From Aplectana chamaeleonis (taxonomy: Eukaryota > Nematoda > Chromadorea > Rhabditida > Cosmocercidae): DNA of 64,000 nucleotides. The stretch's first letter is position 1. Each line of letters opens with the position of its first letter. The notes under the pieces are model-generated. The model was not told where the DNA came from, did no database searches, and saw only the letters and a program-made list of their open reading frames with translations. Position numbers and translations under genes: made by a program. Where the stretch lies: assembly GCA_029168955.1 (NCBI GenBank), contig JAPDOI010000417.1, positions 310,001 through 374,000 on the forward strand, in the 5' to 3' direction. Positions 56,727 to 64,000 of this stretch are shown piece after piece.

Positions 56727-56899
56727 CTCCTCCTTCTTCGCCTTCTTACTAGCCGGCTCATCCGCTTCCTTGACCTCGACCTGTGTCGATCGACTTCGAC
56801 GCGCCGGTGTTGGCGTCTTTGGAGTAGCAACCGTCTTCGCCTGCGCTTTTCCTGACCCTGCCGAATCGGCATTGATGTTGGAGTGTGTAAGGAAGGATT
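56727..56899 (-). CDS. BRCT-like gene, Lys/Thr/Pro-rich exon
   Basis: The acceptor is GGTTTAG and the donor GTGAAC. It encodes a low-complexity basic segment, KTVATPKTPTPARRSRS then EADEPASKKAKKEE, of the kind found in nuclear or chromatin proteins; SKKAKK resembles a nuclear localisation signal. It enters in phase 1 and leaves in phase 0, matching its neighbours. Confidence 0.58.
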
Positions 56900-57266
56900 C
56901 TAAACCGGTGATAACACTAGTTTACATTAGTGCTAAACAGTAAATGAAATTAGTGCTAAACAATGAATGGGTGAACGGTGGTGTTCACATTAGAATCGAT
57001 ATCAATGTCACTATCACCACTGTTGAACCAGCTTAATCGGTGCTTTAGATTACGCCCCTTACACCCAAGCATCAGTGGCTACAACTAAACGATACCAAAG
57101 AAAAAATAGATGAACTCGAAGAAAATCGGATTGTCCGCAAAAAATCCATAACACATTGAGTTCCTAGCCTCGCGCCGCGGCGAATCTGAATGCCTGATAT
57201 GAAGGTAGAACACCATATCATTAAAGAGCGGTTGACCAGCGTGAAGCCAACCCGATCCTTGATTAC

Positions 57267-57815
57267 TCATTCCGCAATCCAACTCGTACATCTTTGTAAG
57301 TAACAACTGCTGGCATTTTGGATAATCTCCCAGCCAAGAACGATTAAGCAGTGGATATTTTCTTGTAATGGCAATCGTGTAATAAATACTCCGTCGTTGA
57401 CGCCTTGATCCACTCCGTTTCATCACGATGAAATTTGTAGGAGAAGGCCCTATTTTCTTCGCGGAGCGGAGATTCGGGAAGGTCTTTAGGAATTGGACGA
57501 CTAAATCCACCTCCGCCGTGCCTTTCACGCCAGATACGGCAATAAGTATAGCGGGTTGTGCATGCAGCATCTCCTTAGCGCTTCCTTCAGGAACACGTGA
57601 TAAAACTTTCGTGTTTTCGTCGTTGCGGCCCGCATTTTCTCTGGATTCGGGCGATCGCGGCACAACATCAGCAGATGATTGCATGCAAGAGGGATCCGGC
57701 CTCTCGCCTTCCTCGGCCCTTTGCGGACTACTCACAACCGCCTCCGCTTGATGGGCAGCAGGAGGCTGGATTTGAAGATCGTCGACAGCAGCATCTACGC
57801 TGTTGCGAGACTCGC
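57267..57815 (-). CDS. BRCT-domain-like exon of an unrecognised nuclear protein
   Basis: About 90 acidic, Ser/Glu/Arg-rich residues are followed by a segment that fits a BRCT domain: AILIAVSGV (first strand), a helix-like DLVVQFLKTF, PTNFIVMKR (equivalent of the T-H-L-V strand), then AITRKYPLLNRSWLGDY with the invariant Trp. BRCT domains bind phosphopeptides in DNA-damage and checkpoint proteins; that role is inferred from the family. The acceptor is GATCATTAG. The donor chosen (ATGA|GTAATC) gives the phase needed by 56899, while the open frame itself runs on to 57085. The 5' exons are not identified. Confidence 0.58.
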
Positions 57816-58949
57816 CTAATGATCAGTCGAATAATCCGGCAGTCCAGTGAGGGAATACAGCAGGCGGACGGTGGCAGCTAGAGCAGGAGGCGGGATGGCA
57901 GTGGAATAGGCTGGCAGCCTAGAATATGGAAGCAGGATTGCAGTGGCAGGAGACGACGGTCGAATGTGGCGGCAGGTCCAGGGATACCTCAAACTTGGGT
58001 AACTAAACCGACGTCGAATAGCAGTTGCTAGGAATATGAAGAAATAGAGAGAAATAAGAGCAAAATCAGAATCTCTGATTTTGCCCAACAGAGAAGACCA
58101 CCCCGGAGAAAACCCCAAAACTAGAAAAATGGCCGCGGCGCCAAAATTTTTAGGCCTCGGCAAATTGAAGAATTCAGCCGAGCCGCGGCACCGTCCTCCC
58201 ATTGAGTCCTGACACGAGAGGTTCGAGTTAGGGCGCGGTTTCTTCCGCTCTCCTGGGGTTTACTTGCTTTCGGTGTTGTCAAATTGTTTCTCATCTTTTC
58301 TTCTCTCTCCCTTCTTTTTTTTTAGTTTCCTTCGCCTTCGATTGGTTAGTAAGGATGAAACATAACAGCTACTATTGTGAAGGGGGACTAATAGAATAAA
58401 CCATGCTGCGGTCACTCGACAATGCTTATGTCTTCCGTCAGCACGATTGACAGCAGCAAATCTGATGTTTGTCCGGACTGCGGTTGCATCAGTCATAACA
58501 CCGCACATTTATATAAATGTCCGAACAGACCTACCACGCTGACCATAATGGATCTATGAACGAATCCACTACAGGTCGCCCAGTTTCTCCGCCTATGACA
58601 AAACCCTCGATGTGGCTGCAAATAATAAGAAGAAGAAGATCTCACAATGTGTCTCAGTCGGCTGTTCGGAGCCGGACTCGTGAAATTTTTGGAATTTTTT
58701 TGAATGAAAATTTTTGACAGTCCGGGACAGGGATCCCTGTCCTGGGGTGCAAACCTCTGCAAACCCCGAAACACCCAAAATGACCTGAAGAAAAAAACCA
58801 TGAAATCCCTCGGCTCACTCCAAAATTACCTCGGCTGGCCCTACAATGGCACCGAAGGGTGCCCGAGGCAAATGTGGTGCCGCCCGAGTATGTATCCTCG
58901 GCTGGCACTGTGTTCGCCGCTAGGATCGCCCCCCCCCTACGAATGCCTG
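57816..58949. other. Region upstream of the BRCT-like exon, exons uncertain
   Basis: A - strand frame at 58260-58508 opens with an ATG, and beyond a MITE a frame near 59358-59430 (PEPKDVPVFSAGRACNF, donor GTAGG) could be a further exon of the same gene. Neither has both borders or phase agreement. Confidence 0.3.
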
Positions 58950-59285
58950 AGGCCATTGTTATACCCCACAGCAGGCCTGTCGCGGTCGCAGAGCACTGCT
59001 ACGTCGCTGTCCCTCAGGGCCAAGAAACACCCGGCACGATGCCGGATTTGGCTGGGTCGCTGACACCCGTCGCACTGCACTGCGACGGACAGCCGCGACA
59101 GCGACCGATTACCGCACGGTTTCCACGTTTCAGGCATAACATCCCCTTTCGAGCCAGCGACCGCGACAGGTGCTGCAAATTGTTCTTGCGACAGCATCTT
59201 TCTACTGTGTGGACTTGATCCCGACACGATTCGTAACAGTTGACCGCACCTGTCGCGGTCGCAAACTTTTGGTATAACAATGGCC
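58950..59285. mobile_element. MITE with AGGCCATTGTTATACC ends
   Basis: AGGCCATTGTTATACC and GGTATAACAATGGCCT are perfect inverted ends, and CTGTCGCGGTCGCA is also mirrored inside. It is 336 bases and non-coding. Confidence 0.82.
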
Positions 59286-61467
59286 TGAGCAGAGTGGACG
59301 GGTCTGGACTGTGAATTAAGACAGCCACATCACAAATTCAAACGTTAGCTGGCCTACCTTGGCGTGAACTACAACAACAAAGTTACAAGCCCGCCCAGCA
59401 CTGAACACTGGGACATCCTTCGGCTCTGGTATCGTATAAAAGTCAACTCATTCGATGACTTGAACTAGGCGCGAATTAAGTACCCGTAAAAGTTTACTAG
59501 TCTATGTATGCGGGTTCCCGAACACCTCGCACGGCGTGTTCTTTTCATTCAACCTCTCTCGCAATGTACGGAAATTCGGAGCGCGAAATCGTTTTCTAAA
59601 TGAATCAGAAGCCTGAAGGATACTTCATTTTCACGAAACAAGCCATTGCGATACCGGTATTCGTTTGTCACGTTTCGCTCACGATAGTTGAGATCTTCTC
59701 AGCTAGGGTCATTCTGAAGAAAAATTCGTCAGCTTCAAAGTCCATTCAACTGGATTTCTTCATAGAGTAAGACTCTTGCTCCATTAAAAACTTTATAAAT
59801 TCAGATCTTCGGTAATTTCGGCATTACCGAGCTAGATTTGTGGAACCTTGACGAAGAAGAATTATGCCCGATCGAGAATTTTCGCAAACGCTATCAAATA
59901 ACCCGTGGGTAGTTGAGATGATCTATCAACGTTGACACCTAATATGGTTTCTTAATCGGTTTTGCTTCTGATTATTACTCTACTCCCCCGTTTGCTCAGG
60001 AACAATGCTATCGTCAAATGCTATCCTGCACTACATGCGTGAATTTCACTTTTTTTGTTTACGCCATTCGCGTCGAAGTCACAAAAGTAATAAGCAATCA
60101 AATAAATATAATCCGGAAAACAAGCAGGTCCTGCTCAAAAGGAAAAAAAGAGATGAAAAGCAGATCTGCCTTTTCAACGATATACCCCATTCGAACAGCC
60201 TAATACATAATATGTAGCACTGATAGTTCCTTACTACTTCTTTAAACAGCAGAGAACCAGGAAATTCTGTGCGGTCGCGTGGGAATGTGGCCCCCTCCCC
60301 ACTTTGGGGCACAAGACTGCGACCCCCTCTGCGATAATCACAGCGTGAGCCTGACCCTGTCTCCGAATCAACTTGAACAAGCTATGGAACCACGCGATTT
60401 AAGAGGTGCACGCATTCTACCAAAAGACTGTGTACATGCAAAGACCCTGCTTCCAACTTTGTTGGGTTTCCGGTCCCTTGAAAGTTATGAAGTAGGTGCA
60501 GTGAATTACACTAAAGGCAGTGACCCAAAGAACGTCTCAGAGGGAATTTGACGCATGGTTGAACGCACGCTCTTATGGTAACAGCGTGAATGATGATGGG
60601 AAACAAACAAGGAATCGCAAGGCGGTCAGCAAGCGGCAACTCTTGGATAGGTATAAACCGCTATTTTCAGGACGCGATTTCTGTGTATGTCAAGCTAACT
60701 CAAGAGTGGCTTAGGATATCGGCAATTTCGCAAAGTTTGCACCATAATCAGCTCTGTAGAGTCCATCTACAGTATAATGTCAATGAAAACATAGTTACAG
60801 ACCAATAATTACAAAGTAGCGAGGCACAATTGCGTAAAATTAGAGCCTCAGACAGACAGCCTGCTATCGCTGGCTGAATCCAGCACACCTTCATATGTAC
60901 TATGACCGAAAAAAGCAAATACGAACACTGAAAATAGACAATACTAGGCAGAAAACAACACAGGGATTAGAAGATTTTTGACCTACCTGAGAGCAAGTCC
61001 ATAATTGGGTTTTCCAGGAAAAATGGAGCGTCCACTAAGCAAACACATGTCACACCGGCCGTCAATGAGGGCACGATTTTCCTGAATACTATTAATCTAA
61101 TTATGCCAGGTAATTTCCCATAAGTTCGTAATATATTGAAAGCAAGATTCAATGAAAAGATGTTTGAGAATCCGCATAGCCCGGCACCACAAGATTAGAA
61201 ATTTTTACGAGTGTTTTGTAGGGGTGTTTTATACGCCCCAAGTACTAACTAGAGTTGCTTTCACAATTTTCTGTTTTCAGCCCATTTTGTCCACTTTTTC
61301 CGGTTTTCTGAGAAAGTGGGCCAAGTTTGGCAGAAAACAGAAGAAACGTGAACCGCCATTTGTGGCAAATTCACTACAGAGACAAGTGGCCGAACTCATA
61401 CAAACCTAGCACGCATTCTCTGCAGTTCTCTATGGGAAATGCGTCTATCTCCCTATGGTGTTACGTA
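59286..61467. other. Intergenic, no supported gene
   Basis: Several 60-90 codon frames overlap on both strands without splice-bounded support. CCGCA/CCCCCTC-type phrases near 60290-60350 are shared with 54300-54640 and 56090. Confidence 0.35.
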
Positions 61468-61846
61468 AGCTGGGGTGGTGTAGTGGCAGGAGGCGCAGCT
61501 GTTCTCCCGACGCGGTAGGGTTCGACCACCGCCCATGGTACCCACAGATCTCCTATCTTCTACGGAGTTCTCAAATCGGTACTATATTCATGCAAGGAGA
61601 AAGATTTGACTGGGGAGGCGGTTGACCTCCGCAAGCCACGTATGGGCCTGAGAAGCATCCAAGCCTCTATGAGATAGACGTCGAACGACCTGTGTATCCC
61701 AGAAGGGTTGGGGAAGCCAAGCTTCATCTTGATCTTCAAGTGGTTACCCTTACCTAGAGGTTTACCGTTGATGCTACCCTTAGAAGGCATGCGATACAGG
61801 AATAACGCGAAAACTCCAATTTTATGGTATAATAACAATAATGAAA
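61468..61846 (+). mobile_element. tRNA-derived SINE
   Basis: The head has an A-box-like TGTAGTGGCAGGAGG at 61479 and a B-box-like GGTTCGACCAC at 61519, followed by a ~290-base body and a tail of short repeats, AATAACAATAATGAAATG, at about 61830. That order (tRNA head, body, simple tail) is the usual SINE layout. A 92-codon frame on the - strand lies in the body and is not called as a gene. Confidence 0.6.
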
Positions 61847-62049
61847 TGAGCTTGAATGCTACTTAGCACCCGGTATTCATACCTAAACTGGCACGGAGTT
61901 AGAGTATGAGTACTTTCTTCACTTGGGCAGAAACTATGTAAACTCTAGTCACCACTTTGGTGGAAGGGGTATATTTGCCTCAAGTGTGTCATTCACGCAA
62001 ACTCTAAACACGTTTTGTTAACTCATTGCAACGCAGAACGGTACAGAAT

Positions 62050-62600
62050 TTAACCCATTCATGACCGCATGTAATATTGCTTCACCGTATACCGTGTCCC
62101 ACCGGTGGGACAAGCCAGCTTGAATAGCGTTCCGCGAGTGATTGCATTTTCTCTTCTCTCTTCATATTGTAGCTAGTAACACTGAATGCATATTATCACA
62201 GTTCGAGCTCCCAACACCCTCCCGTTTTAGAAGAACAATACCTTGAAACCACAACACGGCCAACTAAGTCGCAACGTTTTCAGAAGAGTAAACAAGTTTT
62301 AGACGATATATTCTTCCTTTTAAACACAAAAAGCAGCGATGGAACCAAAAAGAAATTATAAGGTGCTTCTGAAATGGCTGCACAGACGCTCTTTCTTTCA
62401 CCTCAACTAACGGTATTTCTGAAAAGATCCAAATCCGTTGTTGCGTTTGGCCTAACGGCGCACCACGAGGTTTGTATTCAAGCCTAGGGTAGGTCAATGC
62501 TTTGATCATAAATAGGTTTGTAAGTTCCTTCTTGCGGCGGAGAAATCGATTCTTGAAAAACGTGTCCCACCGGTGGGACACGTGGTCGTGAATGGGTTAG
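62050..62600 (+). mobile_element. TTAA element, CCCATTCATGACC family, copy 2
   Basis: TTAACCCATTCATGACC and GGTCGTGAATGGGTTAG form the ends. The palindrome GTGTCCCACCGGTGGGACA sits near both ends (62094 and 62562). It is the empty-site counterpart of 36831-37707, lacking the nested MITE. Confidence 0.82.
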
Positions 62601-63560
62601 ACAAAATGAAGCGCATTGAAATTGATAATGAGAGGGTGATTTAGTTCTTGAAGCTGTCATAGAGTCACGAGCGAACCCGTCATAGGTTATAGTCGAGTGA
62701 GCGACGAATTAGGACATTTATTCTCACACGGCACACACGCGCGAGATGCGAACACTGTACTACTCCTTTACGGTGTTGAAGAGTAGTAAAGAGTTCAACC
62801 CAGCAATTATCTCAAAATTATCGCCAAAATATGTACACTAGGGAAAGGCAAGTCCGCTCCGACTAAATCTAGATACCCTTTCACATATTAGGCTTTTGAT
62901 CACGTAATCGAGTGTTATTGTCCCACGAAAAGGTAGGTCAAAGGGACATTTTGCACTTATACACTGCCTTTCTCGGAAGTCTACACTCTTACTCTGGCCA
63001 ACCGTTGGCTTACGGATGCTGTTCAAAGGAATCATTCATTAAGAAAAACGTAAAGTTTTAATGCTGTGAAAATTCTCAAATACTGCACGCTAAACACTGT
63101 TTATTGACTTTTGAAAAATTTCCTGTTTTCTGCCCATTTTCGGAAATTTTCTCTGTTTTCTGTCAAACTGTGTTTTCTATTTCCAGAATTTCTTTTCGCA
63201 CATCCCTGATCCCGATGTTTTACAAAACCATGTTTTGGATATTGTAGATACATATAGTATTTTGTATCGATAAACCGTGCTCAAAATTTCCCAAAATTCC
63301 TCGATGGTTACCGGGGGAGGGTTTCTCACGGCTCTACGTAGAAAAAAGAGACATCTTCGGTGGTTTCCAGAACTATACTACTACATTATCCCAAAACTTC
63401 TCCACAGGAGTTATTTGAACAGTATAACACAAATATGTGGCCGAGTACGGTATGCTACGGTAGATATACGATAGCTTGGCCCAAGTCCCATCATCAGATT
63501 TTCTTAAAAATCTTCTGTGGGAGATATCTGTAGCGCCGAGGCATCAAGGGGAATGTGAGC
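62601..63560. other. Intergenic, no supported gene
   Basis: Only short frames. CTGTTTTCTGCCCATTTTC near 63123 echoes CTGTTTTCAGCCCATTTTG near 61272, an old dispersed repeat. Confidence 0.35.
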
Positions 63561-63689
63561 TCGGATCGCACTGATAGTTTGCGTTCCGTTGAGCTTTGGC
63601 GCAAACTCGGTGCGCAGATGTTTTGTCGTCGCTTCACCGAGTTTGCGCCAACGCGCAACAAGAAACACAAAGTAATAGTGCGATCCGTG
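63561..63689. mobile_element. MITE, GGCGCAAACTCGGTGC family, copy 3
   Basis: CGGATCGCACTGATAG, TTTGCGTTCC is mirrored by AGTAATAGTGCGATCCG. The core has GGCGCAAACTCGGTGCG and CACCGAGTTTGCGCCAACGC, as in the copies at 19153 and 33984. Confidence 0.75.
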
Positions 63690-64000
63690 CCAAGGGTATG
63701 TAATGCCACCCACACACGTAAAAGAACGACATGAATGAAATGATGCCGCAAATTCTGCGAAATGATCGATAGTCGGAACGTAATATCATAGAGAAAAAAT
63801 TCTTATTTCCTCTGTTTCTTTTCATCCTAGCCTGAAACAGACGAGTAAATACCTACCTGAGAACAAACAGTCGCCTTTCGGTGGAAGATTCATGTGGCAA
63901 GGGATTGAAACTACCACAGTAGGTCAGCACAGGATCATCCTCGGAATTATTACCTTAAACAAAACAGACGAACATTACTAAAGACTAATTGTATAGCCGA

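Noticed and set aside
61560..61838. 92-codon - strand frame
   Set aside because: It overlaps the body of a tRNA-headed SINE and reads antisense to it.

Overview
The window reads as one piece of a repeat-rich nuclear genome from a nematode, most likely a clade V (strongylid or hookworm-like) parasite. The reasons are protein-coding genes cut into many small exons by introns often only 50-150 bases long with GT..TTTCAG-type borders; an ATG placed directly behind an acceptor-like TCTCCAG, as in spliced-leader trans-splicing; RTE-clade non-LTR retrotransposons; and a large load of short inverted-repeat elements with TTAA or TA targets. The species is an inference. All calls are by eye; no search was run.

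Host genes are sparse. (1) A + strand gene at 21496-32371 assembles into 20 exons whose phases agree at every junction, giving 971 codons plus stop. It encodes a mostly low-complexity, Pro/Ser/Arg-rich protein that I do not recognise. (2) On the - strand, 51650 down to 48169 holds the first two exons of a molybdopterin synthase small subunit (MOCS2A/MoaD type); its last exon, with the Gly-Gly tail, was not found. (3) On the - strand, 57815 down to 56503 holds three phase-consistent exons of a nuclear-type protein with a BRCT-like domain followed by a Lys/Thr/Pro-rich tail. (4) At 7243-7546 on the + strand are two plausible terminal exons of an unrecognised gene.

The rest is mostly mobile DNA and satellite-like sequence. 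From 0.3 to 2.9 kb a degenerate minisatellite is split by an inverted-repeat element; 8.3-9.75 kb carries a motif repeating about every 150-165 bases; 9.3-21.3 kb has scattered MITEs and an inverted pair of tRNA-derived SINE heads. The introns of gene (1) carry many more MITEs and a large fold-back.

From 36.4 to 39.1 kb five TTAA-type elements abut and share their target tetranucleotides. At 39.55-43.3 kb a nearly full-length RTE element sits inside an older, decayed RTE copy with a clean 10-bp target duplication. At 43.9-44.5 kb there is a 271-bp tandem duplication. From 45.1 to 53.3 kb lie nested inverted repeats, a CGATCCGCCC minisatellite element, diverged repeat tracts and a 1.5-kb fold-back. 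From 55 to 63.7 kb there are SINEs and further MITEs. No CRISPR, operon or bacterial-type system is present, and I saw no convincing intact functional tRNA or rRNA gene.
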